Source: Actinotalea soli (lineage in GTDB: Bacteria > Actinomycetota > Actinomycetes > Actinomycetales > Cellulomonadaceae). From it: DNA of 64,000 bases. The notes beneath the pieces were generated by a model. The model was not told where the DNA came from, searched no databases, and was given only the letters and a program-made list of their open reading frames with translations. This document shows positions 26,110 to 34,790 of this stretch, piece by piece (the stretch's first letter is position 1; every line of letters begins with the position of its first letter). Where the stretch lies: contig NZ_JAGEMK010000006.1 in NCBI RefSeq assembly GCF_017565425.1, positions 1 through 64,000 on the forward strand, given 5' to 3'. Position numbers and translations under genes: made by a program.

Positions 26110-27183
26110 ATGGCCACGCTGCGTGATGTCGCTCGGGCGGCCGGGGTCTCCCCGGCCACGGCCTCCCGTGCCCTCGCGACCCCTGACCGGGTCTCCGCCG
26201 ACCGTCGGGACCGGGTGGCCCGGGCCGCTGCCGAGCTCGGCTACCGCGCCCCGCGCACCGAGCACGCCGCAGAGGGCCGCCGGCTCGGGGTGATCGTCCC
26301 GGACCTGCAGAACCCGTTCTTCTCCGGCATCGTCAAGGGGGTCCAGCACCGGGCGCGCTCGGCCGGGATGGCCGTCCTCGTCGCCGACTCCGACGAGGAC
26401 CCGCACCTCGAGACCGAGCTCGTCGCCCAGATGGGTCCCCAGGTCGACGGGATCGTGCTCTGCTCGCCACGGATGTCCGACCAGGCCCTCGCCACCTTGC
26501 CCACGAACCCCGAGATCGTCCTGGTCAACCGGGAGTCCGAGCACCTGCGCTCGGTCATCATCGACAACGACGACGGGATCCGGCAGGCGGTCCGTCACCT
26601 GCACGCCCTCGGGCACCGGCGCATCGCCTACGCAGGGGGCCAGTGGGGCTCGTGGTCGGACCGCGAGCGCCGACGTGCCCTCGAGATCGCGGCGCACGAC
26701 CTGCCCGAGGTCGAGCTCGTCCAGCTCGGGCACTTCCCCATGGTCTTCGCGGGTGGTGTCGCCGCGGCGGACCTGGTCTCGGCCAGCGGGGCGACCGCCG
26801 TCGTCGCGCACAACGACCTCATCGCCCTGGGCATCCTCGACCGGCTGCGCTCGCGCGGGGTCGACGTCCCCGGCCAGGTCTCCGTGGTCGGCTTCGACGA
26901 CGTCCCGACGGCCACCCACGTCTCGCCCACCCTGACGACCGTCGCCGTGCCCCTGCGCCAGCTGGGCCGCACCGCCGTCGAGCTGCTCCTCGAGGCCGAG
27001 ACCAGCGTCGGGGCCGGACCGGCCACCGACCGGGGCGAGCCAGACCTCGAGCCCGAGGGGGTGCTCGTCGTCCCGGTCTCCCTCGTGGTGCGGGACTCGA
27101 CCACGGTCACGGCACCCCGCGAGCGTCACCGCCCCGGTCACGGCCCCACCGACCCGACCGCCGCCAGCCCTGGAGCACCATGA
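26110..27183 (+). CDS. LacI family regulator of uronate genes
   Basis: Regulator of 357 residues. The helix-turn-helix is at the very N-terminus (MATLRDVARAAGVSPATASRAL), which fixes the ATG at 26110 rather than an earlier in-frame ATG at 26053. The effector domain runs from LGVIVPDLQNPFFSGIVKGV to VSVVGFDDVPTATHVSPTLTTV. It is divergent from uxaC and overlaps the downstream reductase gene by 4 bases, so it is a local regulator that responds to a uronate or a pathway intermediate (inferred). A Pro/Thr-rich tail of about 25 residues follows the core. Confidence 0.87.
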   Translation: MATLRDVARAAGVSPATASRALATPDRVSADRRDRVARAAAELGYRAPRTEHAAEGRRLGVIVPDLQNPFFSGIVKGVQHRARSAGMAVLVADSDEDPHLETELVAQMGPQVDGIVLCSPRMSDQALATLPTNPEIVLVNRESEHLRSVIIDNDDGIRQAVRHLHALGHRRIAYAGGQWGSWSDRERRRALEIAAHDLPEVELVQLGHFPMVFAGGVAAADLVSASGATAVVAHNDLIALGILDRLRSRGVDVPGQVSVVGFDDVPTATHVSPTLTTVAVPLRQLGRTAVELLLEAETSVGAGPATDRGEPDLEPEGVLVVPVSLVVRDSTTVTAPRERHRPGHGPTDPTAASPGAP

Positions 27184-28700
27184 GCGCCCCCCGCCTGTCC
27201 CTGCGCACCCTCGCCGAGCACCCGCCGCAGCGCGCCGAGGTGCGCGGCCCCGCCGTCGACCCCGCGCGCACCGGGATCGGGATCGTGCACCTGGGGGTCG
27301 GGGCCTTCCACCGCGCCCACCAGGCCGTGTTCACCGAGGACGCCGCGGCGGCCACCGGCGAGGAGGGCTGGGGCATCCTCGGGGTCACCCAGCGCAGCCC
27401 GCGGGTGGCCGAGCAGCTGGGCCCCCAGGACGGTCTGTACTCGGTGCTGACCAAGGGGCGCGACCACACCTCGCTGCGGGTCGTCGGCTCGATGCGTGGG
27501 GCGGCCTTCCTGCAGGCCGAGGCCTCGCTCGTGCTCGACACCATCGCGGCGCCCACCACCCACGTGGTGAGCTCGACCGTCTCGGAGAAGGGGTACCGGC
27601 GCACGTCGTCGGGCCGGCCCGACCTGGAGGACCCGGACCTCGCGACCGACCTCGACGTGCTGCGCCGCGAGCTCGGGGCCCGGGGCACGGGCAGCACCGG
27701 CGGCTGGGAGCTGCCCGACGCCGCCCGCACGCCGATCGGTGCCCTGGCCCGGGGGCTGGCCCGCCGGTTCTCCCGGCACGGGGCCCCGCTGACCGTGGTG
27801 TGCTGCGACAACATGACGGACAACGGGCGGGTCGTGGCCCTGCTGCTCGACGGGGTGCTGAGCGCGGTGGGGTCGGACGCCGCCCCGCTGCGCGCCTGGG
27901 TGGCGACCTCGGTCCGGTTCCCGGTGACGATGGTCGACCGCATCACCCCCGCGACCACCGACGCGCACCGCGCCGAGGCCACCGCCCTGCTCGGGCTCGA
28001 GGACCACGCGCTCGTGGTGGCCGAGCCGTTCAGCCAGTGGGTGATCGAGGACGACTTCGCCGGCCCGCGTCCCGCCTGGGAGCGCGCGGGGGCGAGGATC
28101 ACGGCCGACGTCGCACCCTGGGAGCAGGCCAAGCTGCGCATGCTCAACGGCGCCCACTCGGCGATCGCGTACCTGGGCGCCCTGCGCGGGCACGCCATGA
28201 TCGACGAGGCGGTGCTCGACCCCGAGGTCGACGCCGTGGCACGGCGCCTCATGGACGAGGAGGTCACCCCGACGCTCACCCCGCCCGAGGGCCTCGACCT
28301 GGCCGCCTACCGCGAGGAGATCCTCGAGCGCTTCGCCAACCCGAGCACCGGCTACACGACCCTGCAGGTGGCCGGGGACGGGTCGCAGAAGCTGCCCATC
28401 CGGATCCTCGCGACCGCGGCCGACCGGCTCGAGGCCGGCTCGGTGCCGGTCGCCGCGGCACGGACGATGGCGGCGTGGATGGTCTTCGTCGCCCGGGGAC
28501 GCGACCGCACCGGCCGCGAGCTCAGGCTCGACGACCCCCTGGCCGATCGGCTCCGGGCGGCGGCCGAGGGGGACGACTCCGGGCTCGCCGACCGGATGCT
28601 CGAGGTCGAGCAGGTCGTCCCCGCCACGGTGCGTGAGCACGACGGGTTCCGCGCCGAGGTGCGGACCGGCGTGCAGGACCTGCTGCGGCTCGTCGGCTGA
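27180..28700 (+). CDS. tagaturonate/fructuronate reductase (mannitol dehydrogenase family)
   Basis: Polyol-specific long-chain dehydrogenase of 506 residues. The N-terminal Rossmann domain carries IVHLGVGAFHRAHQAVF, and the active-site signature KLRMLNGAHSAIAYLG holds the catalytic Lys and the Asn/His pair. UxuB, UxaB and mannitol dehydrogenase share this fold. Because the cluster has altronate dehydratase and no mannonate dehydratase, reduction of tagaturonate to altronate is the better fit, though the sequence alone looks UxuB-like. It is coupled to lacI by an ATGA overlap. Confidence 0.82.
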   Translation: MSAPRLSLRTLAEHPPQRAEVRGPAVDPARTGIGIVHLGVGAFHRAHQAVFTEDAAAATGEEGWGILGVTQRSPRVAEQLGPQDGLYSVLTKGRDHTSLRVVGSMRGAAFLQAEASLVLDTIAAPTTHVVSSTVSEKGYRRTSSGRPDLEDPDLATDLDVLRRELGARGTGSTGGWELPDAARTPIGALARGLARRFSRHGAPLTVVCCDNMTDNGRVVALLLDGVLSAVGSDAAPLRAWVATSVRFPVTMVDRITPATTDAHRAEATALLGLEDHALVVAEPFSQWVIEDDFAGPRPAWERAGARITADVAPWEQAKLRMLNGAHSAIAYLGALRGHAMIDEAVLDPEVDAVARRLMDEEVTPTLTPPEGLDLAAYREEILERFANPSTGYTTLQVAGDGSQKLPIRILATAADRLEAGSVPVAAARTMAAWMVFVARGRDRTGRELRLDDPLADRLRAAAEGDDSGLADRMLEVEQVVPATVREHDGFRAEVRTGVQDLLRLVG

Positions 28701-28786
28701 CGGCGGGCCGGGCGGCCGCGGACGCCTGGCGGGGCGTTCCGGACGCCTGGCGGGGCGGCCGCTGACCGCAGGAGGCGCTCGTCTGC

Positions 28787-28834
28787 TTGACGCGGAGCAG
28801 GGTCGCTCCCTAGTCTGCGGGAAAGCGCATTCCC
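28787..28834 (+). promoter_or_regulatory. promoter with overlapping LacI-type operator
   Basis: TTGACG (28787-28792), an 18-base spacer and TAGTCT (28811-28816) form a good sigma-70-type promoter. The palindrome GGGAAAGCGCATTCCC (28819-28834; 7 of 8 pairs, central CpG) covers the expected start point, so a bound LacI protein would block initiation. The target is the gene pair at 28891-31049. Upstream, a 17-base direct repeat (28720-28736 and 28741-28757) lies just after the reductase stop. Confidence 0.65.
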
Positions 28835-28890
28835 ACCCGCGCGCCAGAGCCCACAGCGGCCGCCAGGCGGCACGACGTTTCGGAGACACC

Positions 28891-30048
28891 ATGACGGTCC
28901 TGCGCATCGCGATGAACGGCATCACCGGGCGGATGGGGTACCGCCAGCACCTGCTCCGCTCGATCCTGCCGATCCGCGAGGCCGGGGGCGTCGAGCTCCC
29001 CGACGGCACGCGCCTGCAGGTCGAGCCCGTCCTGGTGGGACGCCGCGAGGCAGCGGTCCGCGAGATCGCCGAGCGCCACGGCATCGAGCACTGGACCACC
29101 GACGCGGAGAGCGTGCTGACCGACCCCAGCATCGACGTCTACTTCGACGCCCAGGTCACCTCCCGCCGGGCCGCCGCGCTGACCGCCGCGATGAAGGCCG
29201 GCAAGCACATCTACACCGAGAAGCCCACGGCCGAGACGCTCGAGGAGGCCGTCGAGCTCGCCCGCATCGCCCGCGACTCCGGCGTCACGGCCGGCGTCGT
29301 GCACGACAAGCTCTACCTGCCGGGCCTGGTCAAGCTCCGCCGTCTAGTGGACGAAGGCTTCTTCGGCCGCATCCTGTCCCTGCGCGGCGAGTTCGGCTAC
29401 TGGGTCTTCGAGGGGGAGGTCCAGGAGGCCCAGCGGCCCAGCTGGAACTACCGCAAGGAGGACGGCGGCGGCATGACCGTCGACATGTTCTGCCACTGGA
29501 ACTACGTGCTCGAGGGCATCCTCGGCGACGTCAAGAGCGTCATCGCCAAGACCGCGACCCACATCCCCACCCGGTGGGACGAGCAGGGCACGCCGTACGC
29601 GGCCACGGCCGACGACGCCTCCTACGGCATCTTCGAGATCGAGACCCCCGCCGGTGACCCGGTCATCGCCCAGATCAACTCCTCGTGGGCGGTGCGCGTC
29701 TACCGCGACGAGCTCGTCGAGTTCCAGGTCGACGGCACCCACGGCTCGGCCGTGGCGGGGCTCACCAAGTGCGTGGCCCAGCAGCGCGCCCACACCCCCA
29801 AGCCCGTGTGGAACCCCGACCTGCCCGTCACCGAGTCCTTCCGCGACCAGTGGTCCGAGGTGCCCGCCAACGCCGAGCTCGACAACGGCTTCAAGCTGCA
29901 GTGGGAGGAGTTCCTGCGCGACGTCGCCGCGAAGCGCGAGCACCGCTTCGGCCTGCTGTCGGCCGCGCGCGGCGTCCAGCTCGCCGAGCTGGGCCTGCAG
30001 TCCTCGGCCGAGGGCCGCCGTCTCGAGATCCCCACGATCTCGCTGTGA
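28891..30048 (+). CDS. Gfo/Idh/MocA family oxidoreductase
   Basis: Predicted NAD(P)-dependent dehydrogenase of 385 residues. The N-terminal Rossmann motif is unusual (IAMNGITGRMGYRQHLLRSI), but IYTEKPTAETLEEAVELA is the family hallmark. The catalytic-domain motifs are VVHDKLYLPGLVKLR and GGGMTVDMFCHWNYV. GGAG precedes the ATG. The stop overlaps the TIM-barrel isomerase by a GTGA, so the pair is co-translated. Such dehydrogenase/isomerase pairs act in inositol and 3-keto-sugar catabolism; the substrate here is unknown. Expression is probably LacI-controlled through 28819-28834. Confidence 0.82.
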   Translation: MTVLRIAMNGITGRMGYRQHLLRSILPIREAGGVELPDGTRLQVEPVLVGRREAAVREIAERHGIEHWTTDAESVLTDPSIDVYFDAQVTSRRAAALTAAMKAGKHIYTEKPTAETLEEAVELARIARDSGVTAGVVHDKLYLPGLVKLRRLVDEGFFGRILSLRGEFGYWVFEGEVQEAQRPSWNYRKEDGGGMTVDMFCHWNYVLEGILGDVKSVIAKTATHIPTRWDEQGTPYAATADDASYGIFEIETPAGDPVIAQINSSWAVRVYRDELVEFQVDGTHGSAVAGLTKCVAQQRAHTPKPVWNPDLPVTESFRDQWSEVPANAELDNGFKLQWEEFLRDVAAKREHRFGLLSAARGVQLAELGLQSSAEGRRLEIPTISL

Positions 30049-31049
30049 GCGCCGGGGTGCCCGGAGACGCCGCGGCGGCTGCCGAGACGTCGTCGGGCGG
30101 GGCCGGGGACCTGGCGCGACTGTCCCTCAACACCGCGACCACCAAGGGCTGGACCCTGCGCGAGGCGGTCGAGGGGGCGGCTCGTGCCGGGCTGCCCGCG
30201 GTGGGGCTGTGGCGGGACCGGGTCGCCGAGGCCGGGCTCGAGGAGTCGGCCCGGATCGTCCGCGAGGCCGGGCTGCGGGTCTCCTCGCTGTGCCGCGGGG
30301 GCTTCCTCACGGCCGCCGACGACGCCGGCATCGATGCCGCGCTCCAGGACAACCGCGCCGCGATCATCGAGGCCGCGACCCTGGGCACGAGCGAGCTGGT
30401 CTTCGTCGTCGGCGGGCTGCCTGCGGCCTCCACCTTCGGCGGGGCGGCGCTCCCGTACCCGGCGGACCGGGCTGCGGACGGCGAGGCGTCGACCTCGAGC
30501 GAGGCGGGCCGCGCCGTCGTCCCCGGGGCTGACCCGGCACGGGACCTGGTGGCCTCGCGGCAGCGGGTGGCCGACCGGATCGGCGAGCTCGTGCCCGTGG
30601 CTCAGGAGCACGGCGTGCGGATCGTCCTCGAGCCCCTCCACCCCATGTTCGCGGCCGACCGCGCCGTCATCTCGACCCTCGGCCAGGCCCTCGACCTCGC
30701 CGCACCGTTCCCGGCCGAGACCGTCGGCGTCGTGGTCGACACCTACCACGTGTGGTGGGACCCCGAGCTCGAGCGGCAGATCACCCGGGCCGGGGCCGAG
30801 GGCCGGATCGCCGGCTACCAGACCTGCGACTTCCTGCTCCCCTTCGCCGCCGACCCGCTGCTCTCCCGCGGGCACGTCGGCGACGGCTACGTCGACTTCG
30901 CGACCATCACGAGGTGGGTCACCGCCGCCGGGTACACCGGCGACGTCGAGGTCGAGATCTTCAACCAGACCATCTGGGACACCCCCGGCGACCAGACCCT
31001 CGCCACCATGGCCGCCCGCCACCGAACCCACGTCCTCCCACACCTCTAG
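30045..31049 (+). CDS. sugar phosphate isomerase/epimerase (TIM barrel)
   Basis: AP-endonuclease-2-like xylose-isomerase-type TIM barrel of 334 residues. Candidate metal ligands are Glu in IVLEPLHPM, Asp in VVVDTYHVWWD, and the Glu in VEVEIFN. An insertion of about 40 residues near 130-170 is Ala/Asp-rich and probably a loop. The GTG start overlaps the upstream dehydrogenase stop by 4 bases. Its partner makes a role as ketose epimerase, 2-keto-inositol dehydratase-like enzyme or 3-keto-glycoside lyase plausible; none can be proven from the sequence. Confidence 0.78.
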   Translation: MSAGVPGDAAAAAETSSGGAGDLARLSLNTATTKGWTLREAVEGAARAGLPAVGLWRDRVAEAGLEESARIVREAGLRVSSLCRGGFLTAADDAGIDAALQDNRAAIIEAATLGTSELVFVVGGLPAASTFGGAALPYPADRAADGEASTSSEAGRAVVPGADPARDLVASRQRVADRIGELVPVAQEHGVRIVLEPLHPMFAADRAVISTLGQALDLAAPFPAETVGVVVDTYHVWWDPELERQITRAGAEGRIAGYQTCDFLLPFAADPLLSRGHVGDGYVDFATITRWVTAAGYTGDVEVEIFNQTIWDTPGDQTLATMAARHRTHVLPHL

Positions 31050-31087
31050 CCCCCGCGCGCCAAGTCCCCGCATCCCCCCCCCCCGTC

Positions 31088-31144
31088 GAGATGTCACTTC
31101 TTGCCGGATAGGGCTCCCGGCGTTCCGCCAAGGATCGACATCTC
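31088..31144. repeat. palindromic repeat, copy 1 (left of the DUF559 gene)
   Basis: Imperfect hairpin whose outer arms are GAGATGTC (31088-31095) and GACATCTC (31137-31144). Continuing arm sequence CACTTCTTG and CCGCCAAG matches copy 2 at 32235-32295, and both copies are followed by AACGGC. It lies between the isomerase stop and the DUF559 start. Confidence 0.75.
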
Positions 31145-31269
31145 AACGGCCGGGTGACGCGCAAGGGCAGAGGTGGGGGCTGGTTCCCCAGGTCGTCGGG
31201 CCACGGGATCGTCCCCAGGCGAGCGGTCCGCAGGGTGGCCGGGGCGCGCCGGTCCGGGACGGTGGAGCC

Positions 31270-32175
31270 GTGGCCCGTCGACCGGCAGCACTGCCCGATG
31301 CCCTCGTCGGGCGTCCCTTCACGCGTCGGGACGCCCGCGAGCTGGGCGTCGGCGACGACCGCTTGCGTCGTCGCGACCTGATCGCACCCTTCACCGGCGT
31401 GCGCGACACCACCCAGGACGCTGACCTGGGGCAGCACTGTCTCGCCGCCCTGTGCGCGCTCCCACCGGGGAGCGTCCTCTCGCACACGACGGCGCTTCGG
31501 CTGTACGGCGTCCCGCTCCCGTGGCACCTCGAGCGCGACACCTCCGTCCACGTGCACCTCCCACCCGGCGCGGGCAGGGTCCGGCATCGCGGCATCACCG
31601 TCCACCACCGCGCTGAGCCACTCCCTGCGGACCGGCTCGGCCCGCTCCCGGTGGTGCCCCCGTCGCAGGCATGGTGCGACGCCGCCACCCTCGTCGGGGG
31701 TGATGACCTGGTGGTGGTCGGCGACGGCCTGCTGCGCAGGAAGAGCCCACCGACCTCCCTCGACGCTATGGCCGATCACGTGAGGAGACTCCCGCCCAGG
31801 ACGCGGGGCCGACGTCGGCTCCTGCAAGCCCTGCCCCTGCTGCGGGCACGGACCGACTCTCCGATGGAGACCCGGACCCGACTCGCCCTGGTGCAGGCGG
31901 GGCTCCCGTGCCCACTCGTCAACGAGCTCGTCCGGGACGCCCGCGGCGACGTGGTCGCGATGCCAGACCTCCTGTACTCCCACGCCAGGCTCGCGATCGA
32001 GTACGACGGGGATGTCCACCGCACGGACCCGACGCTCTGGCGCAGGGACGTCGAGCGTCGCGAGATGCTCCAAGACCTCGGCTACCTGGTGCTCGTGGTC
32101 ACCGCGGACGTGATTCGGTTCGACCCCGACATCATCGTCCGACGCGTCCGCAACGCCCTCCGCACCCGCACCTGA
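31270..32175 (+). CDS. DUF559 domain endonuclease-like protein with AbiEi-like N-terminus
   Basis: Protein of 301 residues. The N-terminal part (about 15-60) looks like the winged-helix start of AbiEi/type IV antitoxin-like proteins (FTRRDARELGVGDDRLRRRDLI). A middle domain has SHTTALRLYGVPLP. The C-terminal DUF559 domain (about 215-300) is a Vsr/PD-(D/E)XK-type nuclease fold with Asp233 (MPDLL), Glu244 (AIEYDGDVHRTD) and DVERREMLQDLGY. GTG 31270 follows GGTGGAG. No partner toxin or methylase gene is adjacent. The gene is bracketed by two copies of one palindromic repeat, which suggests it moves or acts with them. Confidence 0.75.
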   Translation: MARRPAALPDALVGRPFTRRDARELGVGDDRLRRRDLIAPFTGVRDTTQDADLGQHCLAALCALPPGSVLSHTTALRLYGVPLPWHLERDTSVHVHLPPGAGRVRHRGITVHHRAEPLPADRLGPLPVVPPSQAWCDAATLVGGDDLVVVGDGLLRRKSPPTSLDAMADHVRRLPPRTRGRRRLLQALPLLRARTDSPMETRTRLALVQAGLPCPLVNELVRDARGDVVAMPDLLYSHARLAIEYDGDVHRTDPTLWRRDVERREMLQDLGYLVLVVTADVIRFDPDIIVRRVRNALRTRT

Positions 32176-32234
32176 GCAGGACCCACCCACGCCCCACCTC
32201 CCCCGCCCCCCGTCCCGTAGCGCGCCACCCACCC

Positions 32235-32295
32235 TTGAGATGTCACTTCTTGGCGGATACGCCCCGCGCAGGACCGCCAAGAAGCGACATCTCAA
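32235..32295. repeat. palindromic repeat, copy 2 (right of the DUF559 gene)
   Basis: Arms 32235-32256 and 32274-32295 pair over 22 bases with one mismatch around a 17-base loop. The start TTGAGATGTCACTTCTTG and end GACATCTCAACGG are shared with copy 1. It lies between converging genes, so it could also terminate both transcripts. Confidence 0.82.
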
Positions 32296-32339
32296 CGGCT
32301 CTTCGTCCGACGACTCCTCCCTGGCGGGCGGGTGGGCTC

Positions 32340-33101
32340 TCAGGCGGCGAGAGCCTCGCGGAGGTAGGCGATGTCGTCGGCCTGGGTGTCGGTGGGGGTC
32401 TCGACGACGGCGTCGCAGCCGGCCTCACGGACCACGTGGGCGATGAGCTCGGGAGGGATGGTGCCCGCGGTGAAGCCGGCGTGCCGGTCGCGGCTCGAGC
32501 CGGCCTCGTCCCGCGAGCCGTTGGCGTGCACCAGGTCGATGCGGCCCGTGATGGCGCGCACCCGGTCGACGATGGTCTCGAGGTCCTCCCCCGCGGCCCA
32601 CGCGTGGCAGGTGTCGAGGCAGAAGCCGACCTCGTACTCGCCGATCGCGTCCCAGAGCATCGCGATGCGGTCGAGGGTGCGCGCGCAGGCGTTCTCCCCG
32701 CCGGCCGTGTTCTCGACGAGCACCGGGACCGGGAAGGTGGCGCGCTCGAACATCTTGCGCCAGTTGTCCATGCCGGTGGCGATGTCGTCCCCGTCCCCCA
32801 CGTGGCCACCGTGGACGATCAGCCCGCGGCCACCGAGCGCGGCCGCGGCGGACGCGTGCTCGGCGACCATCTTGCGACTGGGGATGCGCACCTTGTTGTT
32901 CGTGGTCGCCACGTTCACCAGGTACGGGGCGTGGGCGTAGAGCCCGAGCCCCGAGGCCATGAGGGCGTCGGCGTCCTCGCGCGGCACCGGCTTCTTCCAG
33001 CCCTGGGGGTTCGCGAGGAAGATCTGGACGGCCTCGGCCCCGACGGCGGCCGCCGCCGTCACCGGGTCGTCGTCGCGGACGTGCGCTCCGATCAGCACCA
33101 T
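32340..33101 (-). CDS. nfo: deoxyribonuclease IV (apurinic endonuclease)
   Basis: AP endonuclease family 2, 253 residues, slightly shorter than E. coli Nfo. It cleaves DNA at abasic sites in base-excision repair and needs three metal ions. Metal-ligand motifs are all present: YAHAPYLVNVA, LIVHGGHVGDG, VLVENTAGGENA, CLDTCHAWAAGEDL, and DLVHANGSRDEAGSSRDRH. It is the last gene of a minus-strand run of sugar-type genes, 31 bases after the cupin. A TACCGT box at 33108-33113 (minus strand), six bases before its ATG, could give it a separate leaderless promoter. Confidence 0.88.
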   Translation of the reverse strand: MVLIGAHVRDDDPVTAAAAVGAEAVQIFLANPQGWKKPVPREDADALMASGLGLYAHAPYLVNVATTNNKVRIPSRKMVAEHASAAAALGGRGLIVHGGHVGDGDDIATGMDNWRKMFERATFPVPVLVENTAGGENACARTLDRIAMLWDAIGEYEVGFCLDTCHAWAAGEDLETIVDRVRAITGRIDLVHANGSRDEAGSSRDRHAGFTAGTIPPELIAHVVREAGCDAVVETPTDTQADDIAYLREALAA

Positions 33102-33107
33102 GGCCCC

Positions 33108-33113
33108 ACGGTA
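33108..33113 (-). promoter_or_regulatory. -10 element before the endonuclease IV gene
   Basis: On the minus strand TACCGT is followed by six bases and the ATG at 33101, without a Shine-Dalgarno sequence. This fits a leaderless start inside the operon. Confidence 0.35.
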
Positions 33114-33132
33114 CCCACGCCGGCCCGCGGCC

Positions 33133-33474
33133 TCAGCGCTCCTCGAGGTTCTCCTGCAGGATCCGCGGCGAGGCGTGGATGCAGATCATCTCCAGCCGGT
33201 CCTCGCCCACGTTGAGGAACTTGTGCGGGGTCTCGGGCGGGACGACGGCGATGTCCCCTGGCCCGGCGAGGGTGTCGACGCCGTCGGCCGTGATCCGCAC
33301 CGCACCGGCCCGCACCACCCAGGTCTCGGAGTACGGGTGCTTGTGCAGGACGGGACCGCCCCCGGGCGGGGTGTCGACGAGGAAGAACGAGACCCCCGAC
33401 CCGTACCCCTCTCCCTCGAAGAGGGCGGTGCGCCCGCTGGCCGGGAGCTCGGCGGACCTGACCACGGTGAGCAT
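33133..33474 (-). CDS. small cupin protein, possibly KdgF-like
   Basis: Single-domain cupin of 113 residues. Metal-binding cupin motifs are visible as HKHPYSETWVV with two His and a Glu, and PPETPHKFLNVG with the final His. KdgF, which opens the ring of unsaturated uronates, has this size and fold, and the wider locus makes that role attractive, but many small cupins have other functions. The start is uncertain: GGAG is only one base from ATG 33474, and a GTG at 33495 is an alternative. Confidence 0.65.
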   Translation of the reverse strand: MLTVVRSAELPASGRTALFEGEGYGSGVSFFLVDTPPGGGPVLHKHPYSETWVVRAGAVRITADGVDTLAGPGDIAVVPPETPHKFLNVGEDRLEMICIHASPRILQENLEER

Positions 33475-33547
33475 GCTCCGATGCTCGCCCACCACGGGCC
33501 CCGCCGTCGAGCGCCCACCTCGCAGGGGCGGTCTCCGACGAACAGGT

Positions 33548-34726
33548 TCAGACCAGTCGGGGCAGCAGCGCGGCGAACCGTTCGCCCATGAGCTTCTGGC
33601 CGCGGGCCTCGGGGTGCAGCAGGTCGGGCATCGGCAGCGCCTCCCAGTCCTCCCAGCCGTAGAGCTCGCGCCCGTCGAGGTACCGCAGGTGCTCGTCCCC
33701 CGCGGCCCGACGACGGTCGACGACGGCGGCCAGCACCTCGCGGATCACGCCGAGGCTGAGCTTGTCGGCGGCCAGCTCCTCGGGGCGCCCGAGGGTGCGG
33801 AACACGGGGGCCTCCGGGGGCGAGGCGGGGTCGATCTCGGTGGGTCCGGGGCAGTCCTCGACCATGGGGCACAGGATCGGGGAGACGACGACGATCGGCG
33901 TGTCCGGGTGGCCCTCGCGGATGGTGTCGAGGAACCCCTCGACGGCGGGGCGGAAGGCGCGTCGTCGCAGGCAGTCGCGGTTGACCACGTTGATGCCGAG
34001 CTTGAGGGTGATGAGGTCGGCGGGCTGGTCGCGGATGGTCCGTGCGACGAAGGGGTCGAGCACGGCGTTGCCGGAGAACCCGAGGTTCACCAGGTCCAGC
34101 CCGGCGGTCCGGGCCGCGACCACGGGCCAGGTGCCGGTCGGGGAGTCGGCGTTGCCGCCGTGGCTGATCGAGCTGCCGTGGTGCACCCAGCGCGCGGCGC
34201 CCTGCTCCCCGGCCGACGGCGTCACGGGGGCGTCGGCCCGGAGCGCGACCAGGCAGGTGATCTCGTTGTAGGGCAGCCAGATCTCGACCTCGGCGTCCCG
34301 CCCGGGGAGCTGGTCGAAGACCACGGTCGCGAGCGGCCCGTCGTCGGCGGTCGCCGTCCCGCGGCGGAAGTCGAGGCGGTACGTGCCGTGCTCGGACGCG
34401 GTCGACCGGCCCATGAGCAGGCCGTCGACCAGCAGGTCGTAGGGGGCGGCGAGCGGCACGGGCCCGTCGAGGCCGTCCGGGGGACGGTTCGCCGAGACGG
34501 TGCGCAGGGCGCGGACGTCGAGCTCGACCCGATGGGCCGCCGTCCGGAAGACCAGGCGCACCCCGGCAGGCTGCTGCTCGCACATCGCGATGAAGTCGTC
34601 GGGCATCTGGGCGCGCGCCCCGGCCGGGAGCCGGTGCAGCACGAGACCCTCCGTCGTCGGCTCGACCTCGATGGCACCCGCGATGCGCACCGGTCCGCCG
34701 ACCAGCGGGACGTCCACGAGACTCAT
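33548..34726 (-). CDS. SGNH/GDSL hydrolase
   Basis: Esterase-like protein of 392 residues. The C-terminal SGNH domain (about 170-390) has block I WVHHGSSISHGG with the nucleophile Ser, block II GFSGNAVLD, block III LKLGINVVN and block V DLLHPEARG with the catalytic Asp and His. The N-terminal 165 residues form a beta-rich domain of the type found in carbohydrate esterases. No signal peptide is seen, so it should act in the cytosol, for example removing acetyl groups from imported sugars. It lies 64 bases after the flavoprotein gene. Confidence 0.8.
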   Translation of the reverse strand: MSLVDVPLVGGPVRIAGAIEVEPTTEGLVLHRLPAGARAQMPDDFIAMCEQQPAGVRLVFRTAAHRVELDVRALRTVSANRPPDGLDGPVPLAAPYDLLVDGLLMGRSTASEHGTYRLDFRRGTATADDGPLATVVFDQLPGRDAEVEIWLPYNEITCLVALRADAPVTPSAGEQGAARWVHHGSSISHGGNADSPTGTWPVVAARTAGLDLVNLGFSGNAVLDPFVARTIRDQPADLITLKLGINVVNRDCLRRRAFRPAVEGFLDTIREGHPDTPIVVVSPILCPMVEDCPGPTEIDPASPPEAPVFRTLGRPEELAADKLSLGVIREVLAAVVDRRRAAGDEHLRYLDGRELYGWEDWEALPMPDLLHPEARGQKLMGERFAALLPRLV

Positions 34727-34790
34727 GGGTGCTCCTTGTCCTGAGACTGGCCCACGCCGCGCGGGGCCCGGCCCACGGTGGAGGGCGCGC

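Noticed and set aside
27138-29132. Minus-strand frame of more than 600 codons opposite the reductase gene
   Set aside because: Arg/Gly/Pro-rich shadow with no family features; the plus strand carries the mannitol-dehydrogenase-family gene.
31270-32175. Type IV toxin-antitoxin system at the AbiEi-like gene
   Set aside because: The C-terminus is a DUF559 nuclease rather than an AbiEi antitoxin domain, and there is no adjacent AbiEii toxin gene.
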